Shown in pieces: positions 39,490-48,790 of a stretch of 64,000 nt of DNA. A program made the translations under genes and the position numbers. Below the pieces are notes generated by a model. It was not told the DNA's origin. It worked only from the letters and a program-made list of their open reading frames with translations, and made no database searches. The stretch is from Pseudomonas putida (GTDB lineage Bacteria > Pseudomonadota > Gammaproteobacteria > Pseudomonadales > Pseudomonadaceae), in the NCBI RefSeq assembly GCF_016406145.1, contig NZ_CP066306.1, positions 1,054,001 to 1,118,000 of the forward strand. The letters run 5' to 3'. Within the stretch, counting starts at the first letter, position 1. Each line of letters starts with the position of its first letter.

Positions 39490-40071
39490 ATGTTCAAGCT
39501 GCCCCGTCTTTTACCCGTCCTATTGCTGGCTCTGTGCCTGCCCGCCCACGCCAATTGGCACCTCGATGGTGAATCCTCACGCCTTTCATTCGTCACCGGC
39601 AAGAACGGCGATACGGCCGAGGTCCATCGTTTTCTGGTACTGCATGGCACCGTCGACCGCAAAGGCGCAGCCGGGCTGCGTATCGAGATGGATTCGGTGA
39701 GCAGTGGTATCCCGCTACGGGACGAGCGCATGCGTGAGGACCTGTTCGAGGTCGGTCGCTTTGCCGAAGCGACGGTCAAGGCCCAGCTCGACCTGCGGCC
39801 GATAAACGACCTGGCCGACGGCGCGCAGATCGAATTGCGCCTGCCGCTGACCGTTACGTTGCATGGCCAGTCGCACAGCTACAACGCCTTGTTGCTGGCA
39901 ACCCGCCTCGATGCGCGGCGCTTCCAGGTGGTGACCCTTGAGCCGTTGATACTGCACGCCCACGATTTCGGCCTGCTGCCCGGCTTGGAAACCTTGCGCA
40001 AGTTCGCCAAGCTCAAATCCATCAACCCGACGGTACCGGTCAATGCGGTGCTGATTTTCAACGCCCGCTGA
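39490..40071 (+). CDS. YceI family periplasmic lipid-binding-like protein
   Basis: 193 residues with signal peptide MFKLPRLLPVLLLALCLPAHA. The lipocalin-like YceI barrel shows LDGESSRLSFVTGKNG, VSSGIPLRDERMREDLFEVGRFAEAT and PLTVTLHGQSHSY. It is expected in the periplasm, binding isoprenoid-type lipids. It lies one base before the phospholipase-D-type gene. Confidence 0.85.
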   Translation: MFKLPRLLPVLLLALCLPAHANWHLDGESSRLSFVTGKNGDTAEVHRFLVLHGTVDRKGAAGLRIEMDSVSSGIPLRDERMREDLFEVGRFAEATVKAQLDLRPINDLADGAQIELRLPLTVTLHGQSHSYNALLLATRLDARRFQVVTLEPLILHAHDFGLLPGLETLRKFAKLKSINPTVPVNAVLIFNAR

Positions 40072-40072
40072 C

Positions 40073-41230
40073 ATGCCGGGGCCGGTCTTTCCCTGGCGCG
40101 ATGGCAACCAGTTCGAACTGCTGATCGACGGCCCCGCATTCTTTCCACGCATGCTCCAGGCGATCGTGGGTGCTCAAGCCCAGGTCGATCTTGAGTTGTA
40201 CCTGGTCGAGGCCGGTGCCTGCGCCGAGGCTGTGGTCGAGGCACTGGAGCAGGCGGCCCGGCGCGGTGTACGCGTGCGGTGCCTGTTCGATGACTACGGC
40301 TCGCTCGCTTTCAATTCGGTTTTGCGCCAACGCCTGCTGGATGCCGGTGTGTACCTGCGCTGGTACAACCGCCTGCGCTGGCGCCGCGGCCTGCGTAATC
40401 TGTATCGCGACCATCGCAAGCTGCTGCTGGTTGACGAACGCTTGGCGGTGGTAGGTGGTACCGGTGTCACCGATGAGTTCTGGACGCCGGGTGAAGCGAC
40501 CAGCGAGTGGCATGAGGTGATGGTGCAGATGCAAGGCCCGGTGGTCAGCGATTGGCAGCTGCTGTTCAACCGCCAGTGGCAGGCCAACAACCGCCGTACT
40601 GCCTGGCGCCCCGCTGAAGGCTTCGGCCTGCCGCGCCTGCCCAAGGTGCCGGTGCAAGGCCAGGGCATGGGCCGCGTGGCCTATGCCGACGCCCGCCAGC
40701 ACCGTGACATCTTGCATTCGCTGGTGCGCGCGCTCAACAGCGGTAAACAGCGGGTCTGGCTGGCCACACCTTACTTTCTGCCAACCTGGAGCGTGCGCCG
40801 TTCGCTGCGCCGGGCGGCAGGCAAGGGTGTCGATGTACGCCTGCTGCTCACCGGTCCGCGAACCGATCATCCGTCTGTGCGTTACGCTGGCCATCGCTAC
40901 TACCCTCGATTGTTGCGCGCCGGCGTACGGATCTACGAATACCAACCCTGCTTCCTGCATCTGAAGATGGCGCTGGTGGATGATTGGGTCAGCGTCGGCT
41001 CCTGCAACTTCGATCACTGGAACCTGCGCTTCAACCTAGAGGCCAATGTCGAGGCATTAGACCCGCCGCTGACCGCGGCCGTGATCGCCAGCTTCGAGCG
41101 CGATTTCGCCCTCAGTGAAGAAGTCGATCTTGACCACTGGCACGCACGGCCACTGTGGCGTCGTTTGAAGCAGCGGATGTGGGGCTGGATGGACCGCCTG
41201 GTGGTCAACCTGCTCGACCGTCGTGACTGA
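40073..41230 (+). CDS. clsB: phospholipase-D family cardiolipin synthase (ClsB-like)
   Basis: 385 residues with two HKD motifs: [18 protein letters not shown] (about 118-135) and [21 protein letters not shown] (about 300-320). The layout matches ClsB-type cardiolipin synthases without N-terminal TM helices. It would condense phosphatidyl groups at the membrane. It is preceded by the YceI gene after one base, and followed by the DJ-1 gene. The symbol is by similarity. Confidence 0.82.
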   Translation: MPGPVFPWRDGNQFELLIDGPAFFPRMLQAIVGAQAQVDLELYLVEAGACAEAVVEALEQAARRGVRVRCLFDDYGSLAFNSVLRQRLLDAGVYLRWYNRLRWRRGLRNLYRDHRKLLLVDERLAVVGGTGVTDEFWTPGEATSEWHEVMVQMQGPVVSDWQLLFNRQWQANNRRTAWRPAEGFGLPRLPKVPVQGQGMGRVAYADARQHRDILHSLVRALNSGKQRVWLATPYFLPTWSVRRSLRRAAGKGVDVRLLLTGPRTDHPSVRYAGHRYYPRLLRAGVRIYEYQPCFLHLKMALVDDWVSVGSCNFDHWNLRFNLEANVEALDPPLTAAVIASFERDFALSEEVDLDHWHARPLWRRLKQRMWGWMDRLVVNLLDRRD

Positions 41231-41282
41231 AGCAGACTATCGTGCAGTGGTTGTTCCCCAAACTACCGAAGGAGTGGATGCG

Positions 41283-41861
41283 ATGACCGCGAAAAAGATT
41301 CTCATGCTGGTGGGCGACTACGTCGAGGACTACGAGGCGATGGTGCCTTTCCAGGCCTTGAGCATGGTGGGCCACACGGTGCATGCGGTGTGCCCGGAGA
41401 AAATCGCGGGCCAGACGGTGCGCACGGCGATCCACGATTTTGAAGGCGAGCAGACCTACAGCGAGAAGCCTGGACACAACTTTGCCCTGAACCATGATTT
41501 CGTCCAGGTCCGTGCCGAAAGCTACGACGCCTTGCTGATCCCTGGTGGCCGAGCTCCGGAGTACTTGCGCCTGGATGAGCGTGTGCTGGCGCTGGTCAAA
41601 GCTTTCGACCAGGCCGGCAAGCCGATTGCGGCGGTTTGCCATGGTGCGCAGTTGCTGGCGGCGGCTGGCGTGCTGGAAGGGCGTGAGTGCAGTGCGTATC
41701 CGGCGTGTGCGCCGGAGGTACGTCTGGCAGGGGGGAAGTTCATCGACATCGCCGTGGACCAGGCTCACGTGGATGGCAACCTGGTGACAGCTCCAGCGTG
41801 GCCGGCACACCCGGCATGGCTTGCGGCCTTCCTCAAGGTGCTGGGGACGCGTATCAGCTGA
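41283..41861 (+). CDS. DJ-1/PfpI family protein
   Basis: 192 residues. The nucleophile elbow is AVCHGAQLL (Cys about 100), with Glu in the GDYVEDYE region and GGRAPEYLR preceding. Such proteins include glyoxalase III/deglycase and stress proteases; the precise activity is unknown. The ATG at 41283 follows GGAG within 11 bases; a GTG 20 codons upstream overlaps the preceding gene and is not preferred. Confidence 0.88.
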   Translation: MTAKKILMLVGDYVEDYEAMVPFQALSMVGHTVHAVCPEKIAGQTVRTAIHDFEGEQTYSEKPGHNFALNHDFVQVRAESYDALLIPGGRAPEYLRLDERVLALVKAFDQAGKPIAAVCHGAQLLAAAGVLEGRECSAYPACAPEVRLAGGKFIDIAVDQAHVDGNLVTAPAWPAHPAWLAAFLKVLGTRIS

Positions 41862-41862
41862 G

Positions 41863-41897
41863 CTGGCCTCGTCGCCGGCTTGCCGGCGCTAGGGCCA
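41863..41897. terminator. hairpin between convergent genes
   Basis: CTGGCC...CGCCGGC-TT-GCCGGCG...GGCCAG is a long interrupted stem, with a REP-like core, between the DJ-1 and SnoaL genes. No T tract. Confidence 0.55.
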
Positions 41898-41903
41898 GTG
41901 GGT

Positions 41904-42302
41904 TCAACCCACCTGCTCAACCCAGTCATTGAGGTTGTAGTAGTTGCTTACCCGGGCAATTTTCCCGCAGTGAATGTAGAAGAAGGCGCCTGCCGGTAGC
42001 ACGTAGGTCTGCCCGTTGGCCGCTGGCAACCCCTCATCATCGGCCAGGTACTCGCCATGTACGGTGAACTCGGCCGCCGCCCGGCTGCCGTCGGTATTCT
42101 GCATCACCACAATATCGGCCAGGCGCTCGCGGTAGCAGCGGTTCATCTTGTGCATGAACGCGGCAAACCTGGCCTTGCCCATTTGCCGCTCGCCCTGGTT
42201 GATGTCGTGAATCACGTCTTCGCTGAGCAATGAAAGGAAGGCAGGCATGTCCCCGGCATTGAAGGCTGCGTAGTAAGCATTTACCAGTTCGGTAGCGGTC
42301 AT
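41904..42302 (-). CDS. SnoaL/NTF2-like protein
   Basis: 132 residues, the size of a ketosteroid-isomerase fold. It starts MTATELVNAYYAAFNAGDMPAFLS, with a conserved EDVIHDINQGER-like segment and the C-terminal KIARVSNYYNLNDWVEQVG. It could be an isomerase or hydrolase; the family has many unknown members. It is divergent from the acetyltransferase gene. Confidence 0.85.
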   Translation of the reverse strand: MTATELVNAYYAAFNAGDMPAFLSLLSEDVIHDINQGERQMGKARFAAFMHKMNRCYRERLADIVVMQNTDGSRAAAEFTVHGEYLADDEGLPAANGQTYVLPAGAFFYIHCGKIARVSNYYNLNDWVEQVG

Positions 42303-42417
42303 GGAACAGTTCCTGTCGTGTAGGGAAAAGGTGGAGCATTGGTTCGGATGATAGGGTTTCCCCTCAAGCCCGGCTTAGCCGAGCGCGTCATCCACATCGA
42401 CAAAACGACCGCCAAGC

Positions 42418-43008
42418 ATGGAAATACGCCTGTTGCACGGCGCCGCTATCGCGCCTTACATCGATGACCTCGCTCGCCTGCGCCTGACCGTTTTCCGCGA
42501 GTTCCCCTATCTCTATGACGGCACGCTGGAGTATGAATCCGAGTACCTGGCAGCCTATGCTCGCTCGGGCCGCAGCCTGGTAGTGCTGGCCCTGGACAAG
42601 GGCCAGGTGGTTGGCGCCTCGACCGGCGTGCCGCTGGTGGATGTTGCGTCCCAGTTCCAGCAGCCGTTCCTGGCGCAGGGGCGCGACCCCGCCAGTGTGT
42701 ACTACTTTGGCGAATCGCTGGTACTGCCCGAATACCGTGGCCAAGGCCTGGGTGTACGCTTCTTCATCGAGCGCGAGTCCTATGCGCACAAGCTGGCCGA
42801 ATTCGATTATTGCGCGTTCTGCACCGTCGAGCGCCCTGGCGTGCATCCCAGGCGGCCTGCCAACTACAAGCCATTGCACGGGTTTTGGCGAAACCGGGGC
42901 TTCCTGCATGACCCGTCCCTGCGCACTCATTACGCCTGGCGCGACCTGGACGAGCCGGAAAGCAGCAACAAGATCATGTCGTTCTGGCTCAAGGAACTGC
43001 CGATATGA
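42418..43008 (+). CDS. GNAT N-acetyltransferase
   Basis: 196 residues. The acetyl-CoA binding motif V/Q-x-x-R-G-x-G appears as LPEYRGQGLGVRFF (about 103-116). The N-terminus MEIRLLHGAAIAPYIDDLARLRLTVFREFP is typical of this subgroup. Substrate unknown. It overlaps the following nitrilase gene by four bases (ATGA), so they are likely translated together. Confidence 0.85.
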   Translation: MEIRLLHGAAIAPYIDDLARLRLTVFREFPYLYDGTLEYESEYLAAYARSGRSLVVLALDKGQVVGASTGVPLVDVASQFQQPFLAQGRDPASVYYFGESLVLPEYRGQGLGVRFFIERESYAHKLAEFDYCAFCTVERPGVHPRRPANYKPLHGFWRNRGFLHDPSLRTHYAWRDLDEPESSNKIMSFWLKELPI

Positions 43009-43877
43009 TCCGTGTGGCGGCCTGCCAGTACGCCATCGAGTTGCATGAAACCTGGGATGCTTATGCCGGGCACCTGCAACGCGTATGCGCCGAGGCGGCG
43101 GAGGCGGGCGCTCAACTGTTGTTGTTGCCCGAATACGCCGGCCTGGTGCTCAGTGGCCAGTTGCCTGCCGACCAGCGCGGCGACCTCAAAGCCTCCATTG
43201 CCGGTGTCCAGCCGTTGATCGAGCCCTGGTTGGAGCTGTGCGAAGATATCGCCCGGCGCTTGGGTGTCTACCTGCAGCCGGGTAGCCTACCGGTACTGGA
43301 CAATGATGGGCACTACCGCAACCGAGCCTGGCTATTCGGCCCTGAGGGTGTGCTGGGGCATCAGGACAAACTCATGATGACCCGTTTCGAGCGTGAACAA
43401 TGGGGCATTACCGCGGGCCAGGGGCTGAGGGTGTTCGATACGGGCCTCGGTCGCCTGGGCATCCTGATCTGCTATGACAATGAGTTCCCGATGCTGGCGC
43501 GGCACTTGGCCGAAGCGGGTGCCGACCTGATTCTGGCACCCAGTTGTACCGATACCGAGGCCGGCTACCACCGCGTGCGCATCGGAATTCAGGCGCGTGC
43601 GCTGGAAAACCAGATTGCGGTGTTACAGAGCCCGACCGTGGGGTTGGCACAGTGGTCACCGGCGCTGGATGAGAACATTGGGCGTGCGGGATTGTTCGTG
43701 CCGCCGGATCATGGCATGCCGGGCAATGGGGTGGTTTGTGAAAGTGAAACGCTGAGCCTTGCGGGCAGCCAGTGGCTGGTATGCGATGTGGATCTGGGAG
43801 CGGTCCGGCGGGTGAGGGAGCAGGGGCAGGTATTTACCAGGCGCGATTGGCCTGAGCAGTTCGAGCGGATTGCGTGA
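43005..43877 (+). CDS. carbon-nitrogen hydrolase (nitrilase superfamily)
   Basis: 290 residues. The Glu-Lys-Cys triad is visible: Glu in LLPEYAGLV (about 45), Lys in GHQDKLMMTRFE (about 121) and Cys in GILICYDNEFPML (about 155). It hydrolyses an amide or nitrile; the close association with a GNAT enzyme suggests turnover of an amino or amide compound. Not assigned to a specific branch. Confidence 0.87.
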   Translation: MIRVAACQYAIELHETWDAYAGHLQRVCAEAAEAGAQLLLLPEYAGLVLSGQLPADQRGDLKASIAGVQPLIEPWLELCEDIARRLGVYLQPGSLPVLDNDGHYRNRAWLFGPEGVLGHQDKLMMTRFEREQWGITAGQGLRVFDTGLGRLGILICYDNEFPMLARHLAEAGADLILAPSCTDTEAGYHRVRIGIQARALENQIAVLQSPTVGLAQWSPALDENIGRAGLFVPPDHGMPGNGVVCESETLSLAGSQWLVCDVDLGAVRRVREQGQVFTRRDWPEQFERIA

Positions 43878-43879
43878 AT

Positions 43880-43898
43880 GGGGCCGCAAAGCGGCCCC
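43880..43898. terminator. hairpin between nitrilase and fumarase genes
   Basis: GGGGCCGC-AAA-GCGGCCCC, the reverse complement of the stem after fxsA, lies between convergent genes. No T tract, so termination may be weak. Confidence 0.55.
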
Positions 43899-43906
43899 AA
43901 TACCGA

Positions 43907-45430
43907 TTACTTGACTTCTACCGCCAGGCTTTCGGCGATCTTGCTCTGCCACAGCGCAGGGCCGGTGATGTGCACCGACTCACCGTTGCTGTCCACCGCG
44001 ACGGTGACTGGCATGTCTTTGACTTCGAACTCGTAGATCGCTTCCATGCCCAGTTCGGCGAAGGCCAGAACCTTGGACTTGCGGATCGCCTGGGCCACCA
44101 GGTAGGCAGCGCCACCGACGGCCATCAGGTACACGGCCTTGTTGTCCTTGATCGCTTCAATGGCGGTCGGGCCACGTTCGGACTTGCCGATCATGCCCAG
44201 CAGGCCGGTTTGTTCAAGGATCTGGCGGGTGAACTTGTCCATCCGGGTGGCGGTGGTCGGGCCAGCCGGGCCTACCACTTCGTCACCGACCGGGTCGACC
44301 GGGCCGACGTAGTAGATGAAGCGGCCTTTCAGGTCAACCGGCAGTGTTTCACCACGGTTGAGCATCTCGACCATGCGCTTGTGCGCGGCATCGCGGCCGG
44401 TGAGCATCTTGCCGTTGAGCAGGATGGTCTCGCCCGGCTTCCAGCTGGCCACTTCTTCCGGGGTGATGTCGTCGAGGTTGACGCGGCGGGCACTCGGGCC
44501 GGCTTCCCAGACGATTTCCGGGTAGGCGTCCAGCGACGGGGCTTCCAGCTCGGCCGGGCCGGAACCGTCGAGCACGAAGTGCGCGTGACGGGTGGCGGCG
44601 CAGTTGGGGATCATGCACACCGGCAGGGATGCGGCGTGGGTCGGGTAGTCCATGATCTTGACGTCGAGCACGGTGGTCAGGCCACCAAGACCCTGGGCGC
44701 CGATACCCAGCTGGTTGACCTTCTCGAACAGCTCCAGGCGGATCTCTTCGAGGCGGTTCTGCGGGCCACGGGCTTTGAGTTCATGGATGTCGATGGACTC
44801 CATCAACACTTCCTTGGCCATGACCGCGGCTTTTTCGGCGGTACCGCCGATGCCGATGCCGAGCATGCCAGGCGGGCACCAGCCGGCACCCATGGTCGGG
44901 ACGGTCTTCAGGACCCAGTCGACGATCGAGTCGGACGGGTTGAGCATGGCCATCTTCGACTTGTTTTCCGAGCCGCCGCCTTTGGCTGCCACATCGACTT
45001 CGACCTTGTCGCCTGGGACGATCGAGTAGTGGATGACGGCTGGAGTGTTGTCCTTGGTGTTCTTGCGGGCACCGGCCGGGTCGGCCAGGATCGAGGCACG
45101 CAGAACGTTTTCAGGCAGGTTGTAGGCGCGACGCACACCTTCGTTGATCATGTCGTCGACGCTCAGGGTGGCGCCGTCCCAGCGCACGTCCATGCCGACG
45201 CGCACGAATACGGTGACGATACCGGTATCCTGGCAGATCGGGCGGTGGCCGGTGGCGCACATGCGCGAGTTGATCAGGATCTGGGCGATGGAGTCGCGCG
45301 CGGCAGGCGACTCTTCACGCAGGTAGGCCTCGTGCATCGCCTGGATGAAATCGACGGGGTGGTAGTACGAAATGAATTGCAGGGCGTCGGCGACGCTCTG
45401 AATCAGGTCGTCTTGCTTGATCACGGTCAT
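43907..45430 (-). CDS. fumA: class I fumarate hydratase (Fe-S)
   Basis: 507 residues, the size of FumA/FumB-type [4Fe-4S] hydratases. Cluster cysteines are in RPICQDTGI (about 105), PVCMIPNCAATRH (about 225) and GWCPPGMLG. It interconverts fumarate and malate in the TCA cycle and is oxygen-sensitive. The start MTVIKQDDLIQ follows AAGAGGA; a longer in-frame extension is rejected. It is divergent from the ferredoxin-reductase gene. Confidence 0.93.
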   Translation of the reverse strand: MTVIKQDDLIQSVADALQFISYYHPVDFIQAMHEAYLREESPAARDSIAQILINSRMCATGHRPICQDTGIVTVFVRVGMDVRWDGATLSVDDMINEGVRRAYNLPENVLRASILADPAGARKNTKDNTPAVIHYSIVPGDKVEVDVAAKGGGSENKSKMAMLNPSDSIVDWVLKTVPTMGAGWCPPGMLGIGIGGTAEKAAVMAKEVLMESIDIHELKARGPQNRLEEIRLELFEKVNQLGIGAQGLGGLTTVLDVKIMDYPTHAASLPVCMIPNCAATRHAHFVLDGSGPAELEAPSLDAYPEIVWEAGPSARRVNLDDITPEEVASWKPGETILLNGKMLTGRDAAHKRMVEMLNRGETLPVDLKGRFIYYVGPVDPVGDEVVGPAGPTTATRMDKFTRQILEQTGLLGMIGKSERGPTAIEAIKDNKAVYLMAVGGAAYLVAQAIRKSKVLAFAELGMEAIYEFEVKDMPVTVAVDSNGESVHITGPALWQSKIAESLAVEVK

Positions 45431-45673
45431 GCAGCGCGCTCCTCTTAAAGACGGGAACATTCGTAAAGGCCTTCCGACACTGCACACCTGCGTGTCGAAA
45501 CGCCTGGCAAGGCGTCGACAGGTCAGGCCGACGCAAAAAGGCGCGGCAGTATAGCGCGCCTGTGCCTGCGAAACACCTGCGTGTGGTCTGGACCATGGTC
45601 GGCAGGCGATGGGCATCCTTTTTGCTGCCGATGCCGGCTTGCCTTAGAGTGGCGATGTATAGCCGGAGAAGTG

Positions 45674-46600
45674 ATGACCATGCCTGAACTCTGTGTGGGC
45701 GAGCGCCGCTGGACGGTGCCCACCGGCAGCAATCTGCTCGATGCCCTGAACGACGCGGGGCTGAATGTGCCCTACAGCTGCCGTGCAGGTAGCTGTCACG
45801 CCTGCCTGGTGCATTGCCTGGACGGGCAACCCGCCGATGCAATGCCCGAGGCCCTGGCGCTGGAAAAACACGCACAGGGCTGGCGGCTGGCATGCCAGTG
45901 CCGGGTGATTGACGACCTGCGCGTAGCGGTGTTCGACCCTCTGCAGGACGGCATTCCTGCACAGGTCTGTGCGCTGGACTGGTCGGGTGATGTGCTGCGC
46001 TTGCGCCTGCGGCCGGAGCGGGCATTGCGTTATCAGGCCGGTCAGCATGTGGTGCTGTGGAACGGTCCGGTGGCCCGGCCCTATTCCTTGGCAAGCCTGC
46101 CGGGCGAAGATGAGTTCCTGGAGTTCCATATCGACTGCCAGCGCCCGGGCGCCTTTTGCGACAAGGCCCGTGGGCTGCAGGTTGGCGATACGTTGCGCTT
46201 GGGGGAACTGCGGGGTGGGGCGCTGTATTACGACCTGGACTGGCAGGCGCAAGCGCTGTGGCTGCTGGCGGCAGGTACCGGGCTTGCACCGTTGTGGGGC
46301 ATCTTGCGCGAGGCGTTGCGGCAGGGGCATCGGGGGGAAATCAGAGTGATGCATGTGGCGCATGATAACGCAGGGCATTACCTGGCTGAGCCGTTGATGC
46401 ACATCGAAGGCGTGAGTGTCGAGCAGGTACTGGCGGATCAGCTGGATGCAGCGCTGGCGACATTGCGGCCATCATCGCGGCAGACTATCGCGTTGGTGTG
46501 TGGCTCGCCGGGAAGTGTAGAGCGTTTCGCGCGGCGGCTTTTCATTGCGGGGGTACCGAGGAATCAGGTATTTGCCGATGTGTTCGTCGAGCATGCCTGA
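45674..46600 (+). CDS. [2Fe-2S] ferredoxin - FAD/NAD(P)H reductase fusion
   Basis: 308 residues. The N-terminal plant-type ferredoxin has CRAGSCHAC (CX4CX2C) and a fourth Cys in LACQCRV. The C-terminal reductase shows the FAD motif RPYSLASLPG and the nucleotide motif LLAAGTGLAPLWGIL. It resembles electron-transfer components of aromatic oxygenases and the CDP-6-deoxy-delta-3,4-glucoseen reductase group. The ATG at 45674 follows GGAG. Partner unknown. Confidence 0.87.
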   Translation: MTMPELCVGERRWTVPTGSNLLDALNDAGLNVPYSCRAGSCHACLVHCLDGQPADAMPEALALEKHAQGWRLACQCRVIDDLRVAVFDPLQDGIPAQVCALDWSGDVLRLRLRPERALRYQAGQHVVLWNGPVARPYSLASLPGEDEFLEFHIDCQRPGAFCDKARGLQVGDTLRLGELRGGALYYDLDWQAQALWLLAAGTGLAPLWGILREALRQGHRGEIRVMHVAHDNAGHYLAEPLMHIEGVSVEQVLADQLDAALATLRPSSRQTIALVCGSPGSVERFARRLFIAGVPRNQVFADVFVEHA

Positions 46601-46619
46601 AGACGGTGTGCAGTGATTG

Positions 46620-46645
46620 AACCGGCGCCGCAGAGCGGCGCCGGT
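46620..46645. terminator. hairpin between convergent ferredoxin reductase and pykA genes
   Basis: ACCGGCGCCG-CAGAG-CGGCGCCGGT is a strong 10-bp stem lying between the convergent stops of the reductase and pykA. No T tract on either side. Confidence 0.55.
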
Positions 46646-46654
46646 TGAGGCAGA

Positions 46655-48109
46655 TCAGCCGACCAGCGGATCACCGACATGCAGGATCTTCATGCCGTTG
46701 GTACCACCGATGGTGTGGTAGCTGTCGCCCTTGGTCAGGATCACCCAGTCGCCTTGCTCCACCAGGCCACGCTTGAGCAGTTCGTCGACTGCCGCCTGGC
46801 TGACCTTGTCGGCCGGCAGCGAAGCCGGGTCGAACGCGATCGGGTAGACGCCGCGGAACATCGACGCACGTGCCTGGGTAGCGCGGTGCGGCGACAGTGC
46901 GTAGATCGGTACGTGCGAGCGCAGGCGCGACATGATCAGCGGGGTGTAGCCACTTTCGGTGAGGGCGATGATCGCCTTGACGCCGGGGAAGTGGTTGGCA
47001 GTGTACATTGCCGCCAGGGCGATGCTCTCGTCGCAGCGCTCGAAGGTGGTGTGCAGACGGTGGCTGGACTTCTGGCTGGTCGGGTGCTTTTCAGCGCCCA
47101 AGCAGATGCGCGCCATGGCTTGGACCGCTTCGATCGGGTAGGAACCGGCGGCGCTTTCGGCCGACAGCATCACCGCATCGGTGTTGTCCAGCACGGCGTT
47201 GGCCACGTCGGACACTTCGGCGCGGGTCGGCATCGGGTTCTGGATCATCGACTCCATCATCTGGGTCGCCACGATCACCGCCTTGTTGTTGCGGCGAGCG
47301 TGCTGAATGATCTTCTTCTGGATAGCGATCAGCTCAGCGTCGCCGATTTCCACGCCCAGGTCGCCACGGGCAACCATCACGGCATCGGAGGCGGCGATCA
47401 GCTTGTCGAGGGTTTCGTCGTCGGCAACGGCTTCGGCACGCTCGATCTTGGCCACCAGCCAGGCGCTGCCGCCGGACTCGTCGCGTAGCTTGCGGGCATA
47501 CTCCATGTCGCTGGCGTCACGCGGGAAGGACACGGCCAGGTAGTCCAGGTCCATTTCCGCGGCCAGCTTGATGTCGGCCTTGTCTTTCTCGGTCAGGGCC
47601 GGCGCGGTCAGGCCGCCACCTTTGCGGTTGATGCCTTTGTGGTCTGACAGCGGGCCACCGATGATCACCACGCAGTGCAGCGCATCAGCGGTAGCGGTCT
47701 CGACGCGCATGACCACACGGCCGTCGTCGAGCAGCAGTTCGTCGCCAACGCCGCAGTCCTTGACCAGGTCGGGATAGTCGATACCGACGATGTCCTGGTT
47801 GCCTTCGGTGAGCGGGTGGGCGGTGGAGAAGGTGAACTTGTCACCGATTTTCAGTTCGATGCGCTTGTTGCTGAACTTGGCGATGCGGATCTTCGGACCC
47901 TGCAGGTCGCCCAGCAATGCGACATGGCGGCCGTTCTTGGCAGCGATTTCACGGATCAGGCGGGCGCGCGCCTTGTGCTCGTCCGGGGTGCCGTGGGAAA
48001 AGTTCAGGCGTGCCACGTCCAGGCCGGCGAGGATCAGCTGTTCGATCACTTGCGGCGAGTTGCTGGCGGGGCCGAGGGTGGCGACGATTTTGGTACGGCG
48101 GATGGTCAT
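46655..48109 (-). CDS. pykA: pyruvate kinase PykA
   Basis: 484 residues. It starts MTIRRTKIVATLGPASNSPQ and contains the active-site VAKIERAEAV and MVARGDLGVEIG segments. It makes pyruvate and ATP from phosphoenolpyruvate in the lower glycolytic/Entner-Doudoroff route. Length and position fit the PykA-type housekeeping enzyme of Pseudomonas. Confidence 0.95.
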   Translation of the reverse strand: MTIRRTKIVATLGPASNSPQVIEQLILAGLDVARLNFSHGTPDEHKARARLIREIAAKNGRHVALLGDLQGPKIRIAKFSNKRIELKIGDKFTFSTAHPLTEGNQDIVGIDYPDLVKDCGVGDELLLDDGRVVMRVETATADALHCVVIIGGPLSDHKGINRKGGGLTAPALTEKDKADIKLAAEMDLDYLAVSFPRDASDMEYARKLRDESGGSAWLVAKIERAEAVADDETLDKLIAASDAVMVARGDLGVEIGDAELIAIQKKIIQHARRNNKAVIVATQMMESMIQNPMPTRAEVSDVANAVLDNTDAVMLSAESAAGSYPIEAVQAMARICLGAEKHPTSQKSSHRLHTTFERCDESIALAAMYTANHFPGVKAIIALTESGYTPLIMSRLRSHVPIYALSPHRATQARASMFRGVYPIAFDPASLPADKVSQAAVDELLKRGLVEQGDWVILTKGDSYHTIGGTNGMKILHVGDPLVG

Positions 48110-48207
48110 GCACAGACTCCTATAGTGAAGCGCAGCGAAAGGCTACTCCTGAATCGCGCTGTAGTCATTGTTCCGTTGCACTACCTGCAGGCGGGTAAGG
48201 TAGGGCA

Positions 48208-48235
48208 GTTGCAAGCTGCAAGTTGCAAGCTGAAG
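48208..48235. repeat. GCTTGCA repeat, copy 3
   Basis: GTTGCAAGCTGCAAGTTGCAAGCTGAAG is a single-arm copy of the element at 9235 and 55401, in the gap between pykA and the small lipoprotein gene. Confidence 0.65.
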
Positions 48236-48280
48236 AAATATACCGGCACGCCGATATACTCTTTATTAAAGGAGATCCCC

Positions 48281-48667
48281 ATGCGAGCCCTGATCGTTTT
48301 CGCCCTGGCGGCCAGCGCCGTCGGCTGTACCCGCTGGTCCATGGACCACCATCTGAACAACGCCTATCGTGCGTACGACCGTGGCGATTGCCAACGGGTC
48401 ATGCTCGAGCTGTCACAAGTCGACCGTACCAGCCGCGCGCGGCCGTTCATCCATCCGGAAGTGTCGTTGCTGCGTGGCCAGTGCCTGGAGCGCCAGAAGC
48501 TTTTCGTGGACGCTGCGCAGACCTATGAGTACCTGATCCAGCAATATCCGCGCAACGAGTATGCATACCGGGCCAAGGCGCGACTGCAGACCCTGGAGAA
48601 GCTGGGCCACTACCGCGCTGGCGAGGCTGCGATGGCCAACCCGGTGAGTACCTCTCCTTGGCGTTAA
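48281..48667 (+). CDS. small lipoprotein with TPR-like repeat
   Basis: 128 residues. The signal ends in lipobox AVGC (Cys16). The body has a helical, TPR-like sequence (NNAYRAYDRGDC, AAQTYEYLIQQYPRNEYAYRAKARLQTLEKLG). It is preceded by an AAAGGAG Shine-Dalgarno. It probably sits in the inner leaflet of the outer membrane. Function unknown. Confidence 0.82.
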   Translation: MRALIVFALAASAVGCTRWSMDHHLNNAYRAYDRGDCQRVMLELSQVDRTSRARPFIHPEVSLLRGQCLERQKLFVDAAQTYEYLIQQYPRNEYAYRAKARLQTLEKLGHYRAGEAAMANPVSTSPWR

Positions 48668-48790
48668 CACGAAGGTATCGTTTATTTCACGGGATTTGCC
48701 GCATGCGCTGCGCTAACCTGTAACTCAGTTGTTACAACAACCGCCAGTACCTCGTATTCCTGGCATCGGGTACGGACTGCAATTGTGACC

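Noticed and set aside
43880..43898. GGGGCCGC-AAA-GCGGCCCC as a mobile-element end
   Set aside because: It is a short palindrome of the kind also seen after fxsA and lacks flanking target duplications; better explained as a convergent-gene hairpin.
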